Part shown: positions 33,850-42,837 of the stretch, piece after piece
Layout of the letters: every line of letters starts with the position of its first letter
Position numbering within the stretch: the stretch's first letter is position 1
Source: a virus
Strand: one strand, 5' to 3'
IMG/VR virus record: IMGVR_UViG_3300025684_000022
Span: 1-43,799 of that record
DNA: 43,799 nt
Made by a program: the position numbers and the translations under genes
The notes under the pieces: generated by a model
Told to the model about the DNA's origin: nothing
Database searches by the model: none
The model's input: only the letters and a program-made list of their open reading frames with translations

Positions 33850-36648
33850 TTATTTTACTTTTATCATATTACGTTTTACAACGTTTTTATTTCCATATGT
33901 GTCTTCAGCATTTAACTCAATTGAGTAGAATCCCGGCTCCTTAAAAATATAAGTCAACCACATATTATTATAGTATATATCATCATTTGCTGGGTTAGTT
34001 GCATGTTTAATATTCCATGTCGGGTTTTTTAAGCCTGGCATTTTAGAACTATCCACTGCAATTGTTACGTGGGTTGATCTTTCTACTTCTGCAAAGTCTT
34101 TAAAAACTCTAGTATCATCAAATGTTGGATTGTAATGTATTACGTGTTGTAAGCCCTCAGTTATATATGTAGGATTTAAATCTCCAGGTGCCTGAAATGA
34201 TACAGAATTAAAATCATAATTCTTAGAATACTCTTTACCAACTGCTAAAATATAGTAAAAGGTTTCACCAGTACCATCATTATCAATATCGTAAAAAACA
34301 GGATTATAATTAAATTTACTAATAATAGGGTCGGCTGATGCGTTTAATTCATCTGCAATAGTTTGCCAAGCAATAATATCTAAAGTACTTGCTGGAGTTG
34401 GTGATGTAATAGTTATTGTACCAACGTTTACTGCATTACTAGTAGGATCTATATGTTCTATTTTTAAAACAGTCCCATTAACAATATTTTCTATTTTAAA
34501 AGAAGCAGTTTGGTCCGGTCCAATTCTAGTAGAATCCCAAGAAAGATTTTTTGTATCAAACCACCTATATGAAGATTCTTCCCATCTATAAGGACCTGTT
34601 GTTTCACTAAATCCAGTCTCACTATAAATATCCTGATACCTTCGTACTGTAGAAAATCTAATTCCCTGGCTTTCATCATGTTGGTAATTAGCTCTATCTA
34701 ATGTTAAATATAGAGCCGCTATATGCTCATCAACAGTAGTATTATTATTTTGTGGATTGTTCCAATACCCACCAGACTTATTCCAATCTAATATTTTATC
34801 GTTCCATGTAAACGATTCTAGCCACTTATAAATTCCATATAACTCTATGTCCTTTAGATTAACTTCTATTAAATCACCCATCCTATAATGAGACCTATGT
34901 CCAAATAAATCATAAGTTCTCATTTCAACATCATATGCACCATTGTGTGGTAAAAAAATAGGAAGCCTTAAGTAATCGTCAATCGGTCCTCTAAAACTTT
35001 GATTGTAACCTTTGTCACCAGTAACAATCCATTCTACTTCATATACCCATCTTTTCCACCAGTCATTCCATGTTATACCTGAGTGTAATTGTACAGTTCC
35101 ATTAGGTACTGGAGCGATTCCAGTTGGGTCTGCATCTTCCCATGTAAATAGTGCCTCATCCCAAATATCATCAAACGTAGGTGTTCCATTAAGTATAACA
35201 GGACATCCTACTGGAGTGCCTTCATTCCAGGTCTCTAAAGTTCTATCATGATAATTTTCATAGAATGCATCTACGATATCTCTTAGCTCAGTTATTTCAG
35301 CAGAGGTAAGAGTAGAATAATCTAGATCTCGGTAATTTAAAAACTTTACATAATTAGTAGCAGCATCATTTTGATCTAATACATTACCAATTACAAGTGC
35401 CATATCTTCAATAAAGATTGCTCTTTCTTCTTGGTCAATTTTAAATTCAATATCATGACCCTCACTAAAATAAGAAACAACATTTTGAGTATTCCACACA
35501 TTAATATTCTTTTGTGTAAAATAATCACCCTCTGCTGTAATGTCAATAATTTTAGCATTAAGGGGTAAAAAATCTAATTGTAATTTATTCTTTAATCCGT
35601 ATAATTTAAGTAAGACTTCTTCTGGTGTAAAATCAAAAATTTCAGTTACGTTAGGAATATCCCATTCATCATAAGTTCCATTGGGCTCATTGAGCCTATA
35701 GACAAGACTAAACTTACTAGTCTTCTTCATTGTCTTAGATGGAGTTTGAATAGTCCTCTTTTTTCTAATCATTTCACCCCTAACCGAAGAGTTAGGAACT
35801 GGCACTGCATGTAGCTTGCCGAAATTACTACCAGTTGAATCTACATTTAACCAATACTCTTTTAATGTAATATTATTATAACCAAAAAAGTCAATAGCAT
35901 TTAAGATTGCCTTATACGTACCGACAAACGGCTTAATATTATGTAGCTCTAATAAGAGTTCCTTTCTTTTCTGGTTTAATAAAATATTATCTGGTGACAT
36001 TTCAGATAGGTCATGTTCTTTAAATAAAAGAAAATCACCCTCGTTTAATGAGGCACCAAAGTTTTGTAAAAGTACTTTTAATCTTTCATCTTCAGCAACA
36101 ACCTCACCGTAACATAGAATAGAAGCTACTCGTGTCTTTGTAGATCCAGTTTTTGCGTAAACATACAAAGTTCTTCGATGTGCTCCTTCAATATCAGATT
36201 TAATAGCAATATTAACCTGGAGTGCTGATGTATTATTTTTAGAATCATTAATAATATAATAACCATCTGCATTTACACTATCAACATCATTAAAATCACC
36301 TAATTCAATTTCAACTGTTGCATTTTCTGTAACAAGCGGTAGACCATCTTTAATATCCGCACTGTACATAAAAATATCAGTACTTTCATTAGGTAGTCTA
36401 TCTGCCCATTCAAAACAAAATGTAGTTGAAGCACTAGATTCAGATCTAGGATAGTTAAATGTAAAATCATTTCTATGAATAACCTCTTCTAGTATAAATA
36501 TATTAGAAGTTTCATAGAGGCCAGTAGATACTTCGTCTAAAAATAAATTACCATACAAAAAATTACCATATGTTGCCCCTAAGTCACGAGGTACTAGGTT
36601 TAAATCATTTTCAGTATCTTTAAAAAATCTTAAATTATTATAGGCCAT
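33850..36648 (-). CDS. Baseplate wedge protein candidate (gp7-like position), 932 aa
   Basis: The gene follows gp25, gp6 and a 93-aa protein, where T4 has gp7 (1032 aa). Residues about 225-265 (QKRKELLLELHNIKPFVGTYKAILNAI split here as KRKELLLEL and GTYKAILNAIDFFGY) resemble the phage tail protein I helical motif of wedge proteins. Residues about 535-600 and 850-930 look like Ig/PKD-type beta domains (DVEMRTYDLFGHRS; FYSIELNAEDTYGNKN). Many Trp and Tyr residues are present. Its start overlaps the stop of the 93-aa gene in a TAATG arrangement, indicating translational coupling. The gp7 link is by position and layout, not by clear similarity. Confidence 0.5.
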   Translation of the reverse strand: MAYNNLRFFKDTENDLNLVPRDLGATYGNFLYGNLFLDEVSTGLYETSNIFILEEVIHRNDFTFNYPRSESSASTTFCFEWADRLPNESTDIFMYSADIKDGLPLVTENATVEIELGDFNDVDSVNADGYYIINDSKNNTSALQVNIAIKSDIEGAHRRTLYVYAKTGSTKTRVASILCYGEVVAEDERLKVLLQNFGASLNEGDFLLFKEHDLSEMSPDNILLNQKRKELLLELHNIKPFVGTYKAILNAIDFFGYNNITLKEYWLNVDSTGSNFGKLHAVPVPNSSVRGEMIRKKRTIQTPSKTMKKTSKFSLVYRLNEPNGTYDEWDIPNVTEIFDFTPEEVLLKLYGLKNKLQLDFLPLNAKIIDITAEGDYFTQKNINVWNTQNVVSYFSEGHDIEFKIDQEERAIFIEDMALVIGNVLDQNDAATNYVKFLNYRDLDYSTLTSAEITELRDIVDAFYENYHDRTLETWNEGTPVGCPVILNGTPTFDDIWDEALFTWEDADPTGIAPVPNGTVQLHSGITWNDWWKRWVYEVEWIVTGDKGYNQSFRGPIDDYLRLPIFLPHNGAYDVEMRTYDLFGHRSHYRMGDLIEVNLKDIELYGIYKWLESFTWNDKILDWNKSGGYWNNPQNNNTTVDEHIAALYLTLDRANYQHDESQGIRFSTVRRYQDIYSETGFSETTGPYRWEESSYRWFDTKNLSWDSTRIGPDQTASFKIENIVNGTVLKIEHIDPTSNAVNVGTITITSPTPASTLDIIAWQTIADELNASADPIISKFNYNPVFYDIDNDGTGETFYYILAVGKEYSKNYDFNSVSFQAPGDLNPTYITEGLQHVIHYNPTFDDTRVFKDFAEVERSTHVTIAVDSSKMPGLKNPTWNIKHATNPANDDIYYNNMWLTYIFKEPGFYSIELNAEDTYGNKNVVKRNMIKVK

Positions 36649-36929
36649 TATCTAACGTTTATATCGTCTTTTTTAGTAGTATAATTCTTATAGTTTTTTA
36701 AGAACGCAGGTCCCTTTAAAATATCAGATAGTGCCAGATCTATAATAGAAATAAAACCTGAAAGTATTTCACTTCTTAAAATAAAGGAAGATATAGAATT
36801 ACTTAAGATGCCAATTAAACCCCTAGGAATACCGGTGTTTAAGCGCTGGTCTTTTCTAACTCTAGCCGCCTCATAAAGCTTACTACCTGTAGCTGCATTC
36901 GCTATCGTTCTATCAGAATTCTTCTTCAT
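36648..36929 (-). CDS. Small protein between gp6 and the wedge candidate, 93 aa
   Basis: Not recognised. The N-terminal third is basic and polar (NAATGSKLYEAARVRKDQR); a hydrophobic, possibly amphipathic helical stretch follows (LIGILSNSISSFILR, then GFISIIDLALSDIL); the C-terminus is Lys-rich. Start and stop each overlap the neighbouring genes by one base in TAATG junctions, so its translation is coupled to gp6 and to the wedge candidate. That suggests a stoichiometric small baseplate component. Confidence 0.55.
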   Translation of the reverse strand: MKKNSDRTIANAATGSKLYEAARVRKDQRLNTGIPRGLIGILSNSISSFILRSEILSGFISIIDLALSDILKGPAFLKNYKNYTTKKDDINVR

Positions 36930-38761
36930 TATCTAAGTGCTTTTCTATTTCCGGCCTGAACTCTAGTATAAATAGTTCTAGGCACTGGCTTTTCATCAAA
37001 ATTAATACTTAATGCAGCTTCCCTATTTATGTCAACACCATCGGGGATCATATCACCATCTCTATCTTCCCAGCCACCTCTAAATACTGCAACCTCTTCT
37101 TTCTCCATAATAATGTCGCCCCATTGGTCTAATCCAGCAATATCTTCTGGAATTACTGAGTTAGCATCAACATTTACTATGTTCACCGTTTCTAACTTTT
37201 TAAAGAACACATATTTTTGTTTACCATTTCCTATCTCTTCTAATAATACAGGCTCTTGTGGTTGCACTTGTGTTGTGATTGATTCATAGTAACCAAGCCT
37301 TCTAGCTCTTTCTTCAGTTTCAGAAATAAATCTAACATTTACTGAATCAATACCTTCTATTTCTTCTAAGATATAAATAATATCAGATTTAGGTAATTTA
37401 TCTCTTCTTGTTATATTTAATAAGTAATCAGAAACAACAGCCGTAACATCACTAGAAATATCTGCCGTACTAAATCCTTCAAAATATCTAATATCAATAT
37501 CCATTGAATATTTTCTAATCTTTGGTTTTACAAAATTAACTTCCGTTGTTACCATCATTTGACCAGAGTCTTCTAATACCTTTAGCATTGCATCATACTC
37601 TTCTTGTTGAAAAAACATCTCATTTTGCGGTATTGAAAAATAATCGCCACCTTTAGAAACTTTTTTCTTAATGTCTGGTACTGCAAAAATATAAATAACG
37701 TTATCATCATCTAAATACTGGTCGTCAGTTCTATTGTAAGCGTCAATATAAGAGAATATAGCATATCTAGAAAGAAAGTATTCATAATTATCTGGAGTTG
37801 CCAGTACGAAGCTCTTAGAGGCCATAGGAGTTAATATCTTTGTAAAGTCAATAGATTCTCTATTAGCTCCCATCTTTGGCGAAGAAGTTACTTCAACCAT
37901 TAATAAATCATCAAGGTTATGTAGTGTACCTGTTGAATCTTCACCTTCAACTTTCCATTTAACTTTTAATTCACCAGAGTCATTAAGATTCCCTTGTACA
38001 CCTTTATGTTTTAAATACTCTACTTCTATGATTGCACCAGTTTGTGGAATTGCTCCAAAATTAGAGTTTCCAAAATAAATATCTAGTCCCCCAGATATTC
38101 CTGTTTTAATTAAATAGCCTTTTTCATCCGGTAATAAGTCATATAAAGATTCATGCTTAGTCCATAATTCACCATTAACACTAAGTGAAACTCTATTATG
38201 GTCTGTTAACGAGCTACCAGTTTTACAATTAAAAGATTGCATTGCTGTACCAGAACTAGTAAACGTTTGTCTCTCAAAAACACCTTGTACAATACTACAT
38301 GTAGTCCAATCTTTATTTAATGTTGAAATTCTAAATGCATCTTTAGAAGTTAATAAGGTATAAAAAAGCCCGTTTGATTCAAACTCAAGCTCGGCTCTAC
38401 CGTCTATTGTTAATCCAGTTCCTGCAATTGATTGTAAGTCAGCACTTGGATTCCACTTAAATCTAATTTCACCAAATGCAGCATAACCCCTAGTAGCGTC
38501 ATGTCCGGTTAATCTAGACATTCCATAAATAGATTCTGGATGTTGAGCTGTATAAATATTTTGCTCAACTAAAGCGTCTTCAATATAAAACATAATAAGC
38601 TCAGTGATTTCAGATAAAACTGTAACAATTTGAGCAAACGGAGATGCTGCCGTAAATAACGTACCAGCTCTTTTATATGCCGATATAATATAATCACGGG
38701 CATCCTCTCTAATTTTATTAGAAGTAATCCTTAGTGTATTTAAAAACTTTTGTTCAGCCAT
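36929..38761 (-). CDS. Baseplate wedge protein gp6-like
   Basis: This 610-aa protein resembles T4 gp6 (660 aa) and its relatives, the dimer-forming ring that joins the wedges of the contractile baseplate (the J protein of simpler phages). The N-terminus is helical (DYIISAYKRAGTLF, IVTVLSEITELIMFYIEDAL), as in the gp6 family, followed by beta domains and a C-terminal J-like part with YSMDIDIRYFEGF and the ligand-facing SDIIYILEEIEGIDSVNVRF. It lies 23 nt after the gp25 gene; gp25 and gp6 bind each other in the wedge core, supporting the call. Confidence 0.72.
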   Translation of the reverse strand: MAEQKFLNTLRITSNKIREDARDYIISAYKRAGTLFTAASPFAQIVTVLSEITELIMFYIEDALVEQNIYTAQHPESIYGMSRLTGHDATRGYAAFGEIRFKWNPSADLQSIAGTGLTIDGRAELEFESNGLFYTLLTSKDAFRISTLNKDWTTCSIVQGVFERQTFTSSGTAMQSFNCKTGSSLTDHNRVSLSVNGELWTKHESLYDLLPDEKGYLIKTGISGGLDIYFGNSNFGAIPQTGAIIEVEYLKHKGVQGNLNDSGELKVKWKVEGEDSTGTLHNLDDLLMVEVTSSPKMGANRESIDFTKILTPMASKSFVLATPDNYEYFLSRYAIFSYIDAYNRTDDQYLDDDNVIYIFAVPDIKKKVSKGGDYFSIPQNEMFFQQEEYDAMLKVLEDSGQMMVTTEVNFVKPKIRKYSMDIDIRYFEGFSTADISSDVTAVVSDYLLNITRRDKLPKSDIIYILEEIEGIDSVNVRFISETEERARRLGYYESITTQVQPQEPVLLEEIGNGKQKYVFFKKLETVNIVNVDANSVIPEDIAGLDQWGDIIMEKEEVAVFRGGWEDRDGDMIPDGVDINREAALSINFDEKPVPRTIYTRVQAGNRKALR

Positions 38762-38784
38762 TTTGTATTCTTATAATTTATGTA

Positions 38785-39138
38785 CTATGTACGGATAGAG
38801 ACTTCATATTTATTATCTATCTTAATATCAATATATCCAATATCTCTTGCATTACCCCTTTCAAAAGAAACATCAATTGTAACTTTGTGTTTATTTGATA
38901 ATGGGCAATATGCATTTAATTGGTTCCTTATTTGTTTTTTAATTTTATATTCGGCAAAACCAAACGTATATATCATATCTCCTAGATTACATCCAAACCC
39001 AGGAAGACCCAAAACATCGCCCCTTCTAGTAAATAGAATAGTCTCAATTTGAGTAATTAACTGTTGTACCTCATCCTCAATGTGTACTTTATCCCTGTCA
39101 AAATTTGGGTCGCCATCGACTTTAATATAGATCTCCAT
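38785..39138 (-). CDS. Baseplate wedge protein gp25
   Basis: The 117-aa protein has the gp25/GpW (lysozyme-like) fold signature: VHIEDEVQQLITQIETILFTRRGDVLGLP in the first half (shown in parts: QQLITQIETILFTRRGD), then GFGCNLGDMIYTF, an IKKQIRNQLNAYCP helix and a basic strand region with YIDIKIDNKYEVSI. Length is close to T4 gp25 (132 aa). It initiates sheath attachment and binds gp6. It directly precedes the gp6 gene, the standard order in contractile systems. Confidence 0.88.
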   Translation of the reverse strand: MEIYIKVDGDPNFDRDKVHIEDEVQQLITQIETILFTRRGDVLGLPGFGCNLGDMIYTFGFAEYKIKKQIRNQLNAYCPLSNKHKVTIDVSFERGNARDIGYIDIKIDNKYEVSIRT

Positions 39139-39156
39139 TTTATATGTATTCGTTTT

Positions 39157-40023
39157 TTATGAGTGCATCATCCAATCGACACCTTCATCTCCTTTAATTT
39201 CTTCTTCAATTACAGAAAGTTCTTCATCACCCATATCTTTTATAGCTCCATAATCAAATTCAACATTACCAGGCATTGCAAATTTAAAGATACCTAATTT
39301 TGCACCAAGTGATTGTTTAATCTTAGCACTTACATATCTAAAGAATAGCTCGTCGCTGTATAAAGCACAGTCATGGATTGTTTCATAAACTTCTAATATT
39401 ACGTCACCCTTTGGAGTATCCCCCATGATTTTTAAATCACCGGTTAATTGAGAATAATGAAATGAGATAGGATTTTCTAGAATCTGTCTAGATAAATCTG
39501 CTAAAGAAGCATTAAGAACATAATATTGTAATTCTTCAGCAGCATCAGCAGCACCAGCACCATCATACATTCTTCTAAATAACATTCTTTCCATAGAAAA
39601 GTCAGATCCGCTTTGAAATCTTTTATCCATGCCACTACCAACACCATTCCAACCCGACGCAAGGTCATATAATCCATATACAGAATAGACTTGGCCACCC
39701 AAATCTTTCTTAAGCCCGGCTACATCACTAGAACCTGCGTTTGGCAGTGTTAACGTCCTATGCTTCTTAAAATATTCAGTTTCAAATATCTCATGTGGTA
39801 TATGATAATAATTCTCTTTAACTGAGTACTCATACTTTTTATACATCCACTTTTTAGCCCTCTTAATAATATTAATGACCTCTTTTTGTGGTAACTGTAT
39901 TGGAATCATACAGGCTCCAGAAATATCATCTGCAATTTCGCTAAGAAATTCATTTAAACAATTTGTACCAAAATCTCTTGGCGTGTTTAAACTACCTTCA
40001 TTTCCACTTCTAATTTCACTCAT
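39157..40023 (-). CDS. Neck protein candidate (gp13-like), 288 aa
   Basis: The layout matches neck proteins of T4-type marine phages: an N-terminal helix (KEVINIIKRAKKWMYKKYEYS), a strand pair with RTLTLPNAGSS and QVYSVYGLYDLA, a central helical part, and a C-terminal RYVSAKIKQSLGAKLGIFKF leading to AMPGNVEFDYGAIKDMGDEEL and an acidic helix. Neck proteins seal the head-tail joint. Residue-level similarity could not be verified, and a connector or baseplate role remains possible. It lies between the amidoligase-like gene and gp25. Confidence 0.5.
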   Translation of the reverse strand: MSEIRSGNEGSLNTPRDFGTNCLNEFLSEIADDISGACMIPIQLPQKEVINIIKRAKKWMYKKYEYSVKENYYHIPHEIFETEYFKKHRTLTLPNAGSSDVAGLKKDLGGQVYSVYGLYDLASGWNGVGSGMDKRFQSGSDFSMERMLFRRMYDGAGAADAAEELQYYVLNASLADLSRQILENPISFHYSQLTGDLKIMGDTPKGDVILEVYETIHDCALYSDELFFRYVSAKIKQSLGAKLGIFKFAMPGNVEFDYGAIKDMGDEELSVIEEEIKGDEGVDWMMHS

Positions 40024-40035
40024 TTTATTTTATTT

Positions 40036-41343
40036 TTATTTTATTTTTGTACTTACTACTATTTCAGTATCTTCAAATCTAGCAGTATTACTTTTAAAGC
40101 CTTCTCTAAATATACCCCCAATCATTTTACCTTTAAAGATTCCATCTCTACCAAAGACATAACAATTAGTCACCTCACAGCTACCATGAACATAAGAAGA
40201 TTCAATCTTAGATTCACGCACTTCAGTCGATCTATAAAAATCACATCTTATTAAATTAGCTCCTTTAACAGTGCATCCATATAAATTAGACGTTTCAATA
40301 TTACCGGCTAATTCACAATCTATAAAATCATAACCTTCTAATAAATAACAGATTCCAAACTTACCATCTTTAACCTGTACCTTTCCTATGTCGCTGTCAT
40401 AATTAATCTTACCCGAGGTCATACCACCATTAACAATTAAGTCTATTACCTTTTTTTTGATTTTAGCCCATTGTAATTGTATAATTTGCTCATGTTCCTG
40501 TAGGTCTACCATAAGAGTAATTTCAGGCCAGTATTTATTGATATTTTTCCAATCTTTAGCACTCTCTATTATTGGTAAATTCTTGTTAAGAATCTTTCTA
40601 AGCTCAATCTTATTCTCTTCAGTAAAAAGAGGGCTATTACAAGAATTCCACATTTGCATCAAAAACATTTCAGAAAGATAAAAAATATTATCAGCTTTCT
40701 TTTCGTAATCAGCACCACCCAAATATCTAAACTCTAAATAATTGCTTTCTTTTTTAGAAAAGTTAATTCCATAATATTTAGTGTCTGCAAATTTATAACT
40801 CATTGACGAAATATTACTTCCATCAAAGAAATAAGCTTCATCTTTAGGCATAATCCATTTTATGCTTTTGGCATAAACTGACTTCTCTCTACCTGGAAAG
40901 AATTTGTAAACTTGTGCTTCGTTAAAATCAAGAATAAACTTTAAGACATTCATCTTAGAAATCATTGCAGGATCCTCTAAGTATTTTTTATCAAATGAAA
41001 GATTAATATGTATAGAAGCTCTATCATTAGTATAACCATTCTCTTTAATCCAATTTAAAACATTAGAAATCATAATTCTAGCGTTTCTATATGGAAGTGG
41101 TCCTGTTACTAATTCTGTTAAGCCCTTACCACCAGACATATCTGGCTCTAATTTAAACTCATCAGCAGATGGTTGAAAATCAGAATGTGCTTTATCTTCA
41201 AGCCTAATAGGTCGGCCTAGGAGCTTACTCAATGATTTTTGAGTCTCTTCTAGGCCGATATTAGAGTAGAATTCGAACTCGACACCTACTAGCGCTGCGT
41301 TCAGTACTGAGTTACGATCTGAATTCTTATTTAATTTTTGCAT
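40036..41343 (-). CDS. Amidoligase-like enzyme fused to a C-terminal beta-helix, 435 aa
   Basis: Residues 19-25 (VGVEFEF) and 75-83 (LTELVTGPL), followed by NDRASIHINLSF (106-117) and NYLEFRYLGG (about 205-214), fit the amidoligase family (glutamine-synthetase-like fold, COOH-NH2 ligases), whose members join a carboxyl to an amine using ATP. The Glu residues of VEFEF and the His112 region fit its metal and substrate sites. Residues about 340-425 have pentapeptide-like periodicity (YDFIDCELAGNIETSNLYG; GANLIRCDFYRST), a right-handed beta-helix. Such an enzyme could attach amino acids or peptides to proteins or cell-wall components. It sits between the S1 gene and the neck candidate, so a virion link is possible but unproven. 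Confidence 0.65.
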   Translation of the reverse strand: MQKLNKNSDRNSVLNAALVGVEFEFYSNIGLEETQKSLSKLLGRPIRLEDKAHSDFQPSADEFKLEPDMSGGKGLTELVTGPLPYRNARIMISNVLNWIKENGYTNDRASIHINLSFDKKYLEDPAMISKMNVLKFILDFNEAQVYKFFPGREKSVYAKSIKWIMPKDEAYFFDGSNISSMSYKFADTKYYGINFSKKESNYLEFRYLGGADYEKKADNIFYLSEMFLMQMWNSCNSPLFTEENKIELRKILNKNLPIIESAKDWKNINKYWPEITLMVDLQEHEQIIQLQWAKIKKKVIDLIVNGGMTSGKINYDSDIGKVQVKDGKFGICYLLEGYDFIDCELAGNIETSNLYGCTVKGANLIRCDFYRSTEVRESKIESSYVHGSCEVTNCYVFGRDGIFKGKMIGGIFREGFKSNTARFEDTEIVVSTKIK

Positions 41344-41366
41344 CTTAGAGTATGATATTACGTTTC

Positions 41367-41376
41367 AATATATATC
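41367..41376 (-). promoter_or_regulatory. Variant of the late-promoter element
   Basis: The minus strand reads GATATATATT in the 54-nt gap before the amidoligase-like gene, 23 nt from its start. Eight of ten bases match the GATATATAAT element. It may serve the amidoligase gene and the neck and baseplate genes after it. Confidence 0.4.
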
Positions 41377-41397
41377 ACGCTTAAAGTGCTTTAGTTA

Positions 41398-42678
41398 TTA
41401 TGGCATCTTTAAAAATACCTTTTTACTCTCTGTATCAATTCTTGTAATCTGAACTGTAATTTTATCACCACTATTAAAGACGTCTATTAAGCCATCTTCA
41501 AGTTCACTAACATGTAACAAACCGGTGACTCCATCTTCAATGTTTACAAATAAACCATACTCTTTTTTCGTCTTAATGATAGCCTCAATCGTAGATGGAA
41601 TTTGATATCTTGTACTAATATCATTCCATGGGTTAGATACTATATTATCTTTTTGAGTTAATGTAATCTTAGTATTAGAAACAATATCTTTTACTTTAAA
41701 TGTAATTGCATCACCTGGTTTAATATCTCTAGATTTAAACAACCCTGAAGTCGCGTCGTCTAGATCATTAATGTGAATCATACCAGTAAGACATTTATTA
41801 AATTCTACAAAGACACCATATCTAGCAGTACCAGTAACATTACCAGTATATTCAACACCCTCGTTATCCTTAATAGACTGAATTTCTGTTGGAATTAATG
41901 CTTGTAAATATTTTCTATGGGATACCACAATCGTGCCTCTATCTGAAGAGAAGCTTACCGGTACCACATAAATTTCAGTACCAATAATAGATTCAAAGTC
42001 ATGGAGTTTATTAATTCCAGCAAGTGAACCTGGCATAAAACATTCTACGCCTTGTACTTCTATAATATAACCACCGTTCTCAATCATATTTTTAACAGTA
42101 CCAACCCAAGCAGTATTACCTTCTTCAACACCTGCTCTTAGGTCTAGGAATACTTTATGCCTTACACCACCTGATATTGAACCAAGTACATGTGTGTTAT
42201 TTTTATTAGAAGTAATTAAAACAGCAGTTTCTTCACCTGGTTGTAATGCTTTAACAAGAGCAGTCTCTTTATCATACTTAACATAGATTAGTTCTCTATA
42301 TCCAATATCGACTGAAATAAATTCTTGACTTACAGCAAAGATCTTGCCCTCATAGATAGAACCTTCTGTGATTAATGGCAATACAGGATTTTGCCTATCC
42401 ATCTCCTCCATTAAATCATAAAGTTCTTGAGCATAAGATTCTCTCGAATATACTTTATCTCCTTTTTTAGTCTTAATGTGTGGGTTTGGTTTTCTGGTTT
42501 TAGAAGGACATGTGGCCTCGTAAGCATCCCACATGAATTCACCATTTTCATCGTAAAAGCTCTGTTCAGTTTCTGGAGCTTGTTCTTTAACTTCGATTTG
42601 CGGTTCTGGAAGTTTATCAACCGTTTTGTCTAGGGTTACCGTAGTAATTCTAGGTCTTTTGTTTTTTTCGTTGTTCAT
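41398..42678 (-). CDS. Ribosomal-protein-S1-like RNA-binding protein, 426 aa
   Basis: Four S1 (OB-fold) repeats follow an acidic N-terminal region of about 100 residues: about 105-175 (GSIYEGKIFAVSQEFISVDI), 185-262 (WVGTVKNMIENGGYIIEV), 272-345 (YTGNVTGTARYGVFVEF, GMIHINDL) and 360-426 (IEAIIKTKKEYGLFVNI, GLLHVSELED). The last two carry the typical G-x-F-V and G-h-h-H-x-S/N-x-L signatures. Cellular S1 has four to six repeats and holds mRNA on the 30S subunit. A phage copy could favour translation of its own leaders, which lack Shine-Dalgarno sequences. It ends 54 nt before the amidoligase-like gene and has a candidate late promoter 26 nt upstream. Confidence 0.8.
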   Translation of the reverse strand: MNNEKNKRPRITTVTLDKTVDKLPEPQIEVKEQAPETEQSFYDENGEFMWDAYEATCPSKTRKPNPHIKTKKGDKVYSRESYAQELYDLMEEMDRQNPVLPLITEGSIYEGKIFAVSQEFISVDIGYRELIYVKYDKETALVKALQPGEETAVLITSNKNNTHVLGSISGGVRHKVFLDLRAGVEEGNTAWVGTVKNMIENGGYIIEVQGVECFMPGSLAGINKLHDFESIIGTEIYVVPVSFSSDRGTIVVSHRKYLQALIPTEIQSIKDNEGVEYTGNVTGTARYGVFVEFNKCLTGMIHINDLDDATSGLFKSRDIKPGDAITFKVKDIVSNTKITLTQKDNIVSNPWNDISTRYQIPSTIEAIIKTKKEYGLFVNIEDGVTGLLHVSELEDGLIDVFNSGDKITVQITRIDTESKKVFLKMP

Positions 42679-42704
42679 TTATTTTTATATTAAAGGTGTA
42701 ACAT

Positions 42705-42715
42705 ATTATATATCC
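42705..42715 (-). promoter_or_regulatory. Candidate late promoter GGATATATAAT
   Basis: The minus strand reads GGATATATAAT, 26 nt before the S1-like gene, inside the divergent gap 42679-42837. It is the fourth exact copy in the window. The upstream sequence shows no -35 element in common with the other copies. Confidence 0.55.
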
Positions 42716-42837
42716 ACTTTCTTTTCTATTATGGGAGCATTGGCTTCTACAAAAAATAATTGCCAAATAATTTTTTTATGTCAAATAAAATGATTATATT
42801 AGTACTGTAATTAAACACAAACAAAAAACTAAAAGTT

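Noticed and set aside
33571-33915. 114-codon plus-strand reading frame
   Set aside because: It is antisense to the 191-aa fibre-like gene and part of its neighbour, with no plausible domain or leader.
33972-33981. GATATATACT, resembling the late-promoter element
   Set aside because: Lies inside the 932-aa gene more than 130 nt from the next start and lacks the full element.
38965-38974. GATATATACG, resembling the late-promoter element
   Set aside because: Lies inside gp25, about 200 nt before the next gene start; chance match in A/T-rich coding sequence is likely.
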